Positions 35,361 to 43,401 of a DNA stretch of 64,000 bases are shown one piece after another; the first letter of the stretch is position 1, and each line of letters begins with the position of its first letter. A program made the translations under genes and the position numbers. Source of the DNA: Clostridiales bacterium (GTDB lineage: Bacteria; Bacillota; Clostridia; Saccharofermentanales; Saccharofermentanaceae); contig JAFWFV010000021.1 of assembly GCA_017515465.1 (NCBI GenBank), positions 1 to 64,000 of the forward strand, written 5' to 3'. The notes beneath the pieces were generated by a model. It searched no databases. It was not told where the DNA came from and worked only from the letters and a program-made list of their open reading frames with translations.

Positions 35361-37136
35361 ATGGCGATGATTAATATTAAAATAGAAGGCGTCTCCTATC
35401 AGGTTGAGGAAGGGCTCACAATCCTCGAAGCTGCTAAGAAGTGCGGATACGAGATCCCTTCACTTTGCGCATTCAACCACGGTGAATGCAACCAGGGTTC
35501 ATGCCGTGTATGTCTCGTAGAGGCTACAGGTGCGAGAGGACTCGTTGCATCCTGTGTTTACCCCGTATCTGACGGCATGGAGATCAAGATCTCTTCCCCT
35601 GCAGCTACACAGGCCAGAAGGCAGAGCGTTGAGCTCCTTTTGTCCAACCACAACGTTAACTGCCAGCAGTGTGACAAGAACGGTCATTGCGAACTGCTCC
35701 ACGTTGCACAGATCACAGGTGCCAGAGAAGGCGCTTTCCAGGGTGTTAAGACAGAGACTCATTTCGATGAGATCGCACCCGGACTCGTAAGAGACACATC
35801 CAAGTGTATCCTCTGCGGCAGATGTATCGAGAGATGTAAGAACGCTCACGGTCTCGGTATCCTCGGATTCGAGAACAGAGGTTTTAACACATTCGTTGCC
35901 CCTGCAGAGAACAGATCATTTGCAGATTCACCTTGTATCCAGTGCGGTCAGTGCGTTAACGTATGTCCTACAGGTGCTCTCATGGAGCACTCTGAGATCT
36001 CCAAGATCGATGCGGCTTTCGCAGCAGGCAAGACAGTTATCGCTCAGGCAGCTCCTGCTGTAAGAGCAGCTCTCGGCGAGGAGTTCGGCTTCCCCATCGG
36101 CACACCCGTTACAGGCAAGATGGCAGCAGCCATGAGGAGACTCGGCTTTGCAAGAGTATATGATGTTAACTTCGGTGCTGACCTCACCATCATGGAAGAG
36201 GGCACAGAGCTTCTCGGCCGTCTCCAGAACGGCGGAACACTTCCTATGATCACATCATGCTCACCCGGATGGGTCAACTATGCTGAGTACAACTACGGAG
36301 ATCTCCTCCCTCACCTGTCCTCATGCAAGTCCCCTCACCAGATGCAGGGTGCCATCATAAAGTCCTACTGGGCTCAGCAGAACAATGTTGATCCTAAGGA
36401 TATCTTTGTTGTATCAGTTATGCCTTGTACAGCTAAGAAGTTCGAGAGACAGCGTGACCAGCTCAAGGTTGACGGTCTCGATGATGTTGATGCAGTAATC
36501 ACAACAAGAGAGCTTGCTCGCATGATCAAGCGTGGCGGTATCCTCTTCGACAGACTCCCTGACGAGGATTGGGATCAGGATATCATGGGCGACTACACAG
36601 GTGCCGGCGTTATCTTCGGTGTAACAGGCGGTGTTATGGAAGCAGCCCTCAGAACTGTTTACTTCAAGCTCACAGGCAAGGAATCCGAGCCTATCGAGTT
36701 CAAGGCAGTTCGTGGTCATGATGCAGGTATCAGAGAGGCATCTATCGACATCAACGGAACAACTGTTAATGTTGCTATCGCTTCCGGTATGAAGTCTGCA
36801 AAGGTTCTCCTCGATGAGATCCGCGAAGGCAAGTCCAAGTATCAGTTCATCGAGATCATGGGTTGTCCCGGCGGATGTATCAACGGCGGCGGTCAGCCTT
36901 ACGTCAGAGAGTGCTTCCTCCCTAACGAGTCTGACGACATCATGGATACATACAAGGAAAAGAGAGCTCAGGCCCTCTACTCCGAGGACGAGAGACAGGT
37001 TCTCCGTCAGTCACACAACAATCCCCAGATCCAGGAACTCTACAGCAAGTTCCTCGGCGAGCCCAACAGCCACAAGGCACACGAGCTCCTGCATACAACA
37101 TATGCAGCAAGAGAGGGATTCAACGAAGTTAAGTAA
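35361..37136 (+). CDS. hydA: [FeFe] hydrogenase catalytic subunit HydA
   Basis: A 591-residue iron hydrogenase. Seen: N-terminal plant-type [2Fe-2S] (CNQGSCRVCLVEA), His/Cys [4Fe-4S] segment NCQQCDKNGHCELL, two [4Fe-4S] motifs (CILCGRCIERC, CIQCGQCVNVCPTG), then the H-cluster domain with L1 ITSCSPGWVN, L2 MPCTAKKFE and L3 EIMGCPGGCINGGGQP. TSCSP in place of TSCCP is common in bifurcating enzymes. It starts 13 nt after hydB, with AAGGAGG before the ATG, and ends at a strong terminator. No maturase (HydEFG) genes are in the window. Confidence 0.95.
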   Translation: MAMINIKIEGVSYQVEEGLTILEAAKKCGYEIPSLCAFNHGECNQGSCRVCLVEATGARGLVASCVYPVSDGMEIKISSPAATQARRQSVELLLSNHNVNCQQCDKNGHCELLHVAQITGAREGAFQGVKTETHFDEIAPGLVRDTSKCILCGRCIERCKNAHGLGILGFENRGFNTFVAPAENRSFADSPCIQCGQCVNVCPTGALMEHSEISKIDAAFAAGKTVIAQAAPAVRAALGEEFGFPIGTPVTGKMAAAMRRLGFARVYDVNFGADLTIMEEGTELLGRLQNGGTLPMITSCSPGWVNYAEYNYGDLLPHLSSCKSPHQMQGAIIKSYWAQQNNVDPKDIFVVSVMPCTAKKFERQRDQLKVDGLDDVDAVITTRELARMIKRGGILFDRLPDEDWDQDIMGDYTGAGVIFGVTGGVMEAALRTVYFKLTGKESEPIEFKAVRGHDAGIREASIDINGTTVNVAIASGMKSAKVLLDEIREGKSKYQFIEIMGCPGGCINGGGQPYVRECFLPNESDDIMDTYKEKRAQALYSEDERQVLRQSHNNPQIQELYSKFLGEPNSHKAHELLHTTYAAREGFNEVK

Positions 37137-37151
37137 ACTGCGTTTGATATC

Positions 37152-37183
37152 AAATGCCGCCTCTACGGAGGCGGCATTTTTAA
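37152..37183 (+). terminator. Terminator of the hyd operon
   Basis: ATGCCGCCTC (37154-37163) pairs with GAGGCGGCAT (37168-37177) around a TACG tetraloop, followed by five T residues. A strong intrinsic terminator 15 nt after hydA. Confidence 0.92.
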
Positions 37184-37211
37184 TTGCTGTTTTATTGCGA
37201 TCAGAGGCTGC

Positions 37212-37310
37212 GTACACCTTATTGTACATGTTCTGCTGACAGGTGTACCAGATAGTGTACAGTACATGTTTTGGTATATGATCAAGACGGTAGCGTACAG
37301 AATGATGTAC
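37212..37310. repeat. Three GTAC-N8-GTAC elements
   Basis: GTAC pairs exactly 8 nt apart occur at 37212-37227, 37245-37260 and 37295-37310, with an extra GTAC at 37262. Spacers share T at positions 5 and 8. GTACATGTT occurs twice (37224, 37262). They lie between the hyd terminator and the 3' end of the hepT-like gene. They may be protein-binding sites or a mobile-element scar; no function is known. Confidence 0.6.
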
Positions 37311-37336
37311 TTATTATTGCAGTACCAGACCAATAT

Positions 37337-37672
37337 CTACAGGCAACTGTGAACACACTTGATAAACTCAGGCAGTTCATTAAACACAACATCGCATATG
37401 ATATTCCAGTTAGTACCTTCGTAATCATGAACAAGTCTGTGACGCAGGCCGGAAATCATACTCCAAGGAATATCAGAATGAACTGACTTAAACTCATCAG
37501 ATAAATAGTATACATGCTCTCCAATATTATAGAGAGGTGTAGTAACAAGCCATTGCAAGGCAGTGGTTGATAAAAGATCTTCTCTGGTAATACTGTTATC
37601 CTGAATGTATTGAATCAATTCACTACCTTTGATGTAAATTCTCTCCAGCCTGTCGTGATCAGTATATTTCAT
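37337..37672 (-). CDS. HepT-like HEPN toxin (DUF86)
   Basis: A 111-residue HEPN ribonuclease of the DUF86 family. The RX4HXY active motif is exact: RHRLVHDY (about residues 77-84). In studied MntA-HepT pairs, HepT cleaves RNA (tRNA) and is silenced when the antitoxin AMPylates the Tyr of this motif. It overlaps the nucleotidyltransferase upstream by 4 nt, the normal order. The sequence is more AT-rich than the hyd genes, consistent with transfer. Confidence 0.87.
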   Translation of the reverse strand: MKYTDHDRLERIYIKGSELIQYIQDNSITREDLLSTTALQWLVTTPLYNIGEHVYYLSDEFKSVHSDIPWSMISGLRHRLVHDYEGTNWNIICDVVFNELPEFIKCVHSCL

Positions 37673-37971
37673 GCTACGAGCACCTTCTCTCTCATAACGG
37701 TGTCATAAAACGAACTGTCAGTATTGATCTCACTAATCTCATACATATCAACGTTTTTATTAAGAGCAATTCGAACATCTTCGGCAAGAGCAAATACATT
37801 TGACCGTTTGAAATCTTTGCCTCCAAACACAAGGAAATCCACATCACTATCTATTGTTGCTTCACCTCTAGCATAGGATCCAAATACATAAATACTCTCC
37901 ACCCCGTATTTAGCAGCTATCGGAGCAATCTTATCTCTAATAAAACCTATGTCTAAAACAGTATCCGACAT
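37669..37971 (-). CDS. MntA-like minimal nucleotidyltransferase antitoxin
   Basis: A 100-residue MNT-fold protein. The signature YVFGSYARGEATIDSDVDFL holds the Gly-Ser and the two Asp metal ligands. In MntA/HepT modules it adds AMP to the HEPN toxin. Paired here with the DUF86 gene through a 4-nt overlap, so a type VII toxin-antitoxin pair is likely. A defence role is reported for some pairs, but nothing here shows it directly. Confidence 0.87.
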   Translation of the reverse strand: MSDTVLDIGFIRDKIAPIAAKYGVESIYVFGSYARGEATIDSDVDFLVFGGKDFKRSNVFALAEDVRIALNKNVDMYEISEINTDSSFYDTVMREKVLVA

Positions 37972-38038
37972 GAGTCAATCTCCTTTGATGTTAGTATTAT
38001 AAATCACAACACTGTTATAGTCGATATTTCAGCTGTTA

Positions 38039-39384
38039 CTACTCCGCTTCCTTCCTGATGACCATCAGCAGCAACAAGACAGATGCCCCCATCATGATCA
38101 ATTCTGTTACCGGCTGTGCCCACAGCATGCCGCCAAAACCAAATATGCTGTTTAGTATCAGCAGGAGAGGCACATAAAGGAATAACTGTCTCACCAGCGT
38201 TATGGCAAAAGCATAGAGAGGTTTGCCCATGGCCTGGAATGACATCCTGCACATGGAGACCGCACCGACAAAGGGCAGTATGAACATAATGGTCCTCAGC
38301 ACATGTGCACCCGTATCGATCACAACAGGATCACGGTAAAGATATCGATCAGCCACGGTGCAGTGACTGCAAATACCATCATCACAACAAGTTCCGTCAG
38401 GCTGACTACGATCAGACCCGACTTGAGACAGTTCCTCATTCTGGAATAGTTTTTGGCTCCATAGTTATACCCCATCAGAGGCTGTACTCCGGCCGCAAAT
38501 CCCTGGTAAATGTAATTGCCTACCGTCATGATCGCCTGTGCAACGCCCACAGCGGCCACTGTAAGCTCTCCGTAGGCCACGGCGAGGTTGTTATTGATCA
38601 CATACGCTACAGATGTCAGGAGCGTCTCCAGGGACGCAGGAACGCCCACCCAGAAGATCTCCTTCAATATCTCACCTGCCGGTCTGATATATTTGACTGA
38701 CGGCCTGAGCAAAGTCCTGCCGCTGATGAACAGCGCCAGAGACACTACCGTGCCTGCCACATTACCCAGAACGGTCGCTATGGCGGCACCCCTGATCTCC
38801 ATGTGAAGAGTAAAAATGAATATGGGATCGAGAACGATATTAACCACCGTTCCCACCATCATGCCAATGATGGAGTACTTGACCGAACCCTCACTCCTCA
38901 GGAGCTGCCCCAGAGTATAATTGCCCATGGTAAAGACCGAACCGATAAGCAGGATCAGCACATAGTCACGTGTAAAGCCGAATGTATTCGACTTGGCTCC
39001 CAGTGCGGAAACGATCTGAGGAAGGAACACCAGACCGGCAACAGTAACGATCAGGCTGTTTACAGCAGTCAGAACAATGCCCGCTGTAGCCGTATGATCA
39101 GCTAGCTCCTTCTTCCCCGCGCCTATGCTCCTGGCGATGAGAGACGATGCACCCGTACCAACCATATTGGAGATGGCGACAGTGATCATCATTATCGGGT
39201 ATGCAAAATTTACTGCAGCAAGCTGATACGGATCATCCATCTTGCCGATGAAATACCTGTCCACCAGGTTATAAAGCACCATAACAAACATGCCGCATAT
39301 CAGCGGCACGCCCAGCTTGATAACAGCTAAATACGGGTTCTCCTCGCCCAGGGTGTATATCCGTTTATCGTCTTCGGGTTCCAT
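38039..39384 (-). pseudogene. MATE family multidrug/Na+ antiporter, frameshifted
   Basis: The two frames together give about 445 residues, a normal length for a 12-helix MATE exporter. The first frame (39384 to 38320) starts MEPEDDKRIYTLGEENPYL and runs through GQLLRSEGSVKYSIIGMMVGT and MGYNYGAKNY; the second (to 38039) continues DPVVIDTGAHVLRTIMFILP. At about 38336-38346 the reading passes from DIFT to RDPVV: one missing C in a short C-run (ACCGTG for ACCCGTG) explains it. Either a real inactivating deletion or a base-calling error. Confidence 0.87.
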
Positions 39385-39461
39385 GATCTATCACATCCGG
39401 AAGTATTATACACCCGTTGTTAGGACGTAGCATGAATGTATTCCTTATATAATAGAAATGA

Positions 39462-40709
39462 TCAAAAGTTCTTTCCTTCTTTTATGAAGTCAGCCAAGTT
39501 GATGTGAATTATCCCATTGCGTTGTTGCAGCAATGTATCCAGCGTTGCAACATATTTGGGGTAATTATCTTTGATCATCTCCAAAGGTCTGTATTCTCTA
39601 TCCTCCGTCTCCTTTGACAACGCTATCGTGTAAGATACCTGCAAATAGGAATACTGCATCGCATCATTGCGAAGTATGAAATCACATTCCAGTTTACCGA
39701 TACGACCGATGCTCACGGAGTAATCATGAGATCTGGCATAAATATATGTAACGTTCTCTAATACCGGACCGAAATTGATCCTGTTATCAGTATTCTGAAC
39801 AAAGAAGAAACTCAAATCTGCGAGATAGTATTTTTTTTCACCACCTAAGGATTTTTTCGACTTCATATCAAATCTCGGACACTCATATATTATCTTTGCA
39901 TCGATTAAAGCCTTGATATATCTTGCAATTGTCGCTTCACTTATCGGGGTACCTGTCTGATTGATTGCTTTCTTCAGGTTCTTGAGACTTGTTGTCGCGC
40001 CAAAGTTATTGATAACATATTTCTGAACCGTCTCAAAAGTACTCTTGTTACGTATCTTTAGGCGTTTTCTTATGTCTTTTTCATAAATCTCGTCAATCAC
40101 ACTCTGCACATATCGTCTCTTGGCTGCAATGTTGTCAAGTGTGATCGTTCTGGGGAAACCGCCTTCTAAAATATAGTTCTGCAACTCGACTGCACGTTCA
40201 GATGCTATCGGTTTGCCGTAATATTCCTTAAACTGCTCATATTCTTCGAAAGAGAGCGGAAACATCTCGAATTCGATATAACGTCCTGTAAGCTTTGTCA
40301 TGAGCTCTCCGCTCAATAAGTAAGAGTTAGAACCGGTTACAAAGATCGACCATTCTCCGGTTCCGCGAAAACCGTTTAAAACGATTTCAAACCCTTCAAC
40401 ATTTTGGACCTCATCAATAAACAGATACTTGGTATCCTTATTCTTATCGGCACTATTGATCAAATCTTCCAGTTGATCTGCTTTCGTAATCTTGTTGAAT
40501 TCTTTGCTGTCAAGATCGAAGTAGGCAATGTTGTCTTCATTTATACCACTGGCGCGAAGTTCCCCCGCTATTGTCTCCATCAGACACGATTTACCGCATC
40601 GTCTGACTCCGGTAATAACCTTTATGATGTCTGTTGCATGGTAAAAATCACGTACTTTGCGCAAATAGTTTTCTCTCGGAAACCACTCCATCTTGGCACC
40701 AACTTCCAT
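39462..40709 (-). CDS. AAA family ATPase with DUF4143 domain
   Basis: A 415-residue protein of the AAA_14/DUF4143 family. Seen: Walker A TGVRRCGKSCLME, Walker B KYLFIDEVQN, sensor FVTGSNSYLLSGEL, then the C-terminal DUF4143 region with a helix-turn-helix and a PD-(D/E)XK-like end (LECDFILRND). Such ATPases are common, often mobile, and of unknown role. No good Shine-Dalgarno before the first ATG or the one at 40691. About 45 bp upstream, GTTAACGT and ACGTTAA (40755-40800) form an imperfect inverted repeat that may be an operator. It lies between two copies of the MATE 5' sequence. Confidence 0.87.
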   Translation of the reverse strand: MEVGAKMEWFPRENYLRKVRDFYHATDIIKVITGVRRCGKSCLMETIAGELRASGINEDNIAYFDLDSKEFNKITKADQLEDLINSADKNKDTKYLFIDEVQNVEGFEIVLNGFRGTGEWSIFVTGSNSYLLSGELMTKLTGRYIEFEMFPLSFEEYEQFKEYYGKPIASERAVELQNYILEGGFPRTITLDNIAAKRRYVQSVIDEIYEKDIRKRLKIRNKSTFETVQKYVINNFGATTSLKNLKKAINQTGTPISEATIARYIKALIDAKIIYECPRFDMKSKKSLGGEKKYYLADLSFFFVQNTDNRINFGPVLENVTYIYARSHDYSVSIGRIGKLECDFILRNDAMQYSYLQVSYTIALSKETEDREYRPLEMIKDNYPKYVATLDTLLQQRNGIIHINLADFIKEGKNF

Positions 40710-40870
40710 ATATTTACTGATAGTATTCTAACAAAAAGCAGCGGAATAATCAAAGTTAACGTGAGCGTTTCTGTCATTTCGTCAAAATCGCCAACGTTAA
40801 ACCCTGTTCAGGATATATGAAACGCAACTACAACTGATACTTATTTTAATATTTATTCATATTTGTTTAA

Positions 40871-41055
40871 CGCGATCCTCCTGCCCACGTACACACCGCT
40901 TGCCGATGCGTGGGACAGAGAGTGGGTAACGCCTGATCCGTCACCCTTAATATGAAGTCCTTGTACTTGGTCTCCATGTTTTCTTTGTCCAGGGTATATA
41001 TCCGTTTATCGTCTTCATGGGTCATGATCTATCACATCCGGAAGTATTATACACC
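40871..41055 (-). pseudogene. Fusion remnant: MATE 5' end joined to FAD-dehydrogenase 3' end
   Basis: Positions 40989-41055 match 39348-39414 without gaps (61 of 67 by eye): the upstream region, start codon and first codons of the MATE gene. Positions 40871-40980 match 42039 onward, the 3' end of the FAD dehydrogenase, with five mismatches in the first 75 and one gap later. Read on the minus strand, a MATE start runs into an FAD-gene tail. No open frame remains. The rest of 40710-41083 holds only AT-rich sequence. Confidence 0.8.
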
Positions 41056-41083
41056 AAATACTCCTAGTACAATTTGTTTCCTA

Positions 41084-41113
41084 TTGCTTGCATTTGCAAG
41101 CATGTGATATAAT
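41084..41113 (+). promoter_or_regulatory. Promoter with embedded palindromic operator of the RelBE-type pair
   Basis: TTGCTT (41084-41089) and TATAAT (41108-41113) are 18 nt apart. TGCTTGCA-TT-TGCAAGCA (41085-41102), a perfect inverted repeat, overlaps the -35 and fills most of the spacer. This is the expected site for autorepression by the antitoxin-toxin complex. Confidence 0.82.
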
Positions 41114-41139
41114 ATCGAAAAATAAGGACGGTGATTATT

Positions 41140-41445
41140 ATGGCTAATTCCTCTATCGTATATGTCAGACTTGATCCACAACTCAAACATGAAGCAGAAG
41201 GCATTCTATCCAGACTTGGAATAACTCCGTCAAGTGCCGTTCAGATGTTGTACAGTCAGATCGTACTACATAAGGGCATGCCATTCGACCTTACACTTCC
41301 AGAGACCGAGTCTGCAGCAATGATAAACTTGACACGGGAACAGCTTGATCTCGAAATACTAAAGGGTATTGAATCCCTTAGAGATGGAAATGTTTTATCC
41401 TCGGAAGAAGTTGATGATCTTCTGGCAAAGGAATTCAATATATGA
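41140..41445 (+). CDS. RelB/DinJ-type antitoxin
   Basis: A 101-residue antitoxin. N-terminal ribbon-helix-helix: SSIVYVRLDPQLKHEAEGIL followed by LGITPSSAVQMLYSQIV; the C-terminal half (about 50-101) should wrap the toxin. ATG at 41140 with AAGGA 11 nt upstream; a GTG three codons earlier is less likely. Its stop overlaps the toxin start by 4 nt. A perfect palindrome in the promoter fits self-regulation. Confidence 0.9.
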   Translation: MANSSIVYVRLDPQLKHEAEGILSRLGITPSSAVQMLYSQIVLHKGMPFDLTLPETESAAMINLTREQLDLEILKGIESLRDGNVLSSEEVDDLLAKEFNI

Positions 41446-41765
41446 AACGCAAATACAAGATCGTTTATTCTCCAAAGTCTATCGACGATCTGCGTAGCAT
41501 CTATATGTATATTTGTAACGTCCTTGAGGCAGATGGAACAGCTAAAAAACAGATCAGCCGCATAAGAGACTGCATCAAAAGACTTGACACTTTACCTGAA
41601 CGTCACGAAGTTGTTGAATGGGAACCCTGGTCTCTGATAGGAATGCGCAAGTTTCCTGTCGATAACTACATTGTCTTTTATCTGGTAAACAGAACTGACA
41701 AGGTGGTAACCATCGTCCGCATCCTCTACGGTGGACAGGACATTAACAGGCAACTGGATCAATAG
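41442..41765 (+). CDS. RelE/ParE superfamily toxin
   Basis: A 107-residue toxin of the RelE/ParE fold: YKIVYSPKSIDDLRSIYMYI at the N-terminus, RDCIKRLDTLPERHEVV, and C-terminal strands with FPVDNYIVFYLVNRTDKVVTIVRILYGGQD. RelE-type members cut mRNA on the ribosome; ParE-type members poison gyrase. The sequence alone does not settle which. Complete and coupled to the antitoxin, so probably functional. Confidence 0.9.
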   Translation: MKRKYKIVYSPKSIDDLRSIYMYICNVLEADGTAKKQISRIRDCIKRLDTLPERHEVVEWEPWSLIGMRKFPVDNYIVFYLVNRTDKVVTIVRILYGGQDINRQLDQ

Positions 41766-41790
41766 CGATCATTGCACTTTTCATCAAGCA

Positions 41791-41832
41791 CAAAAAATAA
41801 CCGCCCTCCAGTCCTGACAAGCTTAGGGCGGT
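41791..41832 (-). terminator. Minus-strand terminator downstream of the FAD dehydrogenase
   Basis: ACCGCCCT (41800-41807) pairs with AGGGCGGT (41825-41832) across a 17-nt loop, followed on the minus strand by six T residues. It should end the transcript coming from 44274-42021. The region between it and the gene, apart from the remnant at 41943-42010, shows nothing else. Confidence 0.75.
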
Positions 41833-41942
41833 AATCGTTCAATAGCGAGGACAACCGTCTACTGGCAGTGCCTCTTTATATGATTATTTTAGCATCCTGC
41901 CAGCATACAGTCAAACAATAACCATACCAAATACATGCGTTC

Positions 41943-42010
41943 TACTCCATCTCCATCATGTGGTAGAATTTGACCTCAACGCCGTAGAAGAGTGTGTCAT
42001 CGCACATCAC
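41943..42010 (-). pseudogene. Partial duplicate of the FAD-dehydrogenase 3' region
   Basis: On the minus strand it encodes DDTLFYGVEVKFYHM, nearly the same as DDTLLYGVEVKFYNM inside the intact neighbour (DNA about 42165-42215). It directly follows the intact gene's stop. About 50 nt align well; no start or domain remains. Confidence 0.78.
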
Positions 42011-42020
42011 TTTGCACTTT

Positions 42021-43400
42021 TCAGAAAACTGACCCTTCCGCGATCCTCCTGGCCACATACACACCGCTTGCGGATGCGTGCGACAGAGAGTGGGTAACAC
42101 CTGATCCGTCACCGATGATGTAGAGGCCTTTGTACCTGGTCTCCAGGTTCCCGTCGATGGCGACTTCCATGTTGTAGAACTTGACTTCAACGCCGTAGAG
42201 GAGAGTGTCGTCGTTGGCTGTGCCTGGGGCGATCTTGTCGAGGGCATAGATCATCTCTATGATGCCGTCTAAAATTCTCTTTGGAAGTACGAGGGAGAGG
42301 TCTCCGGGCGTAGCATTAAGAGTTGGCCTGACGGTGCACTCGTCGAGCCTGTTCTGGTTGGTCCTCCTGCCTCTCATGAGGTCTCCGAACCTCTGAACGA
42401 TAACGCCGCCTCCCAGCATGTTGGACAGACGTGCGATGGACTCACCATAGCCGTTGCTGTCCTTGAAAGGCTCTGAAAAATGCTTTGCCACGAGGAGTGC
42501 GAAATTGGTGTTGTCGGACTGCAGTTCAGGGGCATCAAATGAATGTCCGTTAACTGTAACGATCCCGTTTGTGTTCTCATTAACCACGTATCCGTTGGGA
42601 TTCATGCAGAAGGTCCTGACTCTGTCCTCGAACTTCTCCGTGCGGTAGACGATCTTGGACTCGTAAAGCTCAGATGTGAGATCCGAGAAGACCACCGCCG
42701 GGAGTTCTACCCTGACGCCGATATCTACGCGGTTGGAATACGTCTCGATATCCAGATCCCTGCAAACATCCTCGATCCACTTGCTGCCGGATCTGCCAAC
42801 GGAAATGATGCAGTACGTACAGGTGTAGGTCTTTTCCCCTACTACGGCTTCGTATCCGCCGTCTGTAACCTTGACCGTATCAACTGTCGTATCAAAGAAG
42901 AAATCCACCTTGTCCTTCAGCTGATCAAAGATATTTCCCAGCACCTCGTAGTTCTTGTCGGTGCCCAGGTGCCTGACGGATGCATCCAGGAGGTGGAGCT
43001 TGTTCTCGAGGCAGATCTTCTTGAACTTCGTGCCGGCAGTGGAATACAGCTTTGTACCCTCGCCGCCATTTGCCATGTTGATGCCGTCAACATAGTTCAT
43101 CAATTCCAGTGCAGTCTCCTTGCCTATATGCTCGTAGAGCGTGCCTCCGAAATCATTGGTGATGTTATACTTTCCGTCCGAGAAAGCGCCGGCGCCGCCA
43201 AAGCCGCGCATGATGCTGCAGGACTTGCAGTTGATGCATGACTTGATCTTTTTGCCGTCTATGGGACATTTGCGCTGTTCCAGGGGCTTCCCCGATTCAA
43301 AGACAGCAACCCTGATCCCCGGCTTTTTGGTCACCAGTTCATAAGCGGAGAATATTCCTCCGGGGCCTGCTCCTATGATTATCACGTCATAATCTGCCAT
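42021..43400 (-). CDS. FAD-dependent dehydrogenase (COG2509-like)
   Basis: A 459-residue flavoprotein. Seen: N-terminal FAD site DYDVIIIGAGPGGIFSAYEL, a Cys cluster near residue 50 (KSCINCKSCSIMRGFGGAGAFSDG), VISVGRSGSKW, and C-terminal LYIIGDGSGVTHSLSHASASGVYVA. The family is uncharacterised but widespread in anaerobes. The ATG at 43400 is preferred to one three codons earlier, because AGGAGG would be too close to the latter. Its upstream neighbour's stop ends 1 nt before. Two partial copies of its 3' end lie downstream. Confidence 0.88.
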   Translation of the reverse strand: MADYDVIIIGAGPGGIFSAYELVTKKPGIRVAVFESGKPLEQRKCPIDGKKIKSCINCKSCSIMRGFGGAGAFSDGKYNITNDFGGTLYEHIGKETALELMNYVDGINMANGGEGTKLYSTAGTKFKKICLENKLHLLDASVRHLGTDKNYEVLGNIFDQLKDKVDFFFDTTVDTVKVTDGGYEAVVGEKTYTCTYCIISVGRSGSKWIEDVCRDLDIETYSNRVDIGVRVELPAVVFSDLTSELYESKIVYRTEKFEDRVRTFCMNPNGYVVNENTNGIVTVNGHSFDAPELQSDNTNFALLVAKHFSEPFKDSNGYGESIARLSNMLGGGVIVQRFGDLMRGRRTNQNRLDECTVRPTLNATPGDLSLVLPKRILDGIIEMIYALDKIAPGTANDDTLLYGVEVKFYNMEVAIDGNLETRYKGLYIIGDGSGVTHSLSHASASGVYVARRIAEGSVF

Positions 43401-43401
43401 A

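Noticed and set aside
37212..37310. CRISPR array
   Set aside because: Repeats are 16 nt with palindromic 4-mers, spacing is unequal (33 and 50 nt), and no cas genes are in the window.
41942..42247. A 101-residue minus-strand reading frame across the FAD gene end
   Set aside because: It mixes an out-of-frame reading of the real gene with the duplicated fragment and has no own start signals.
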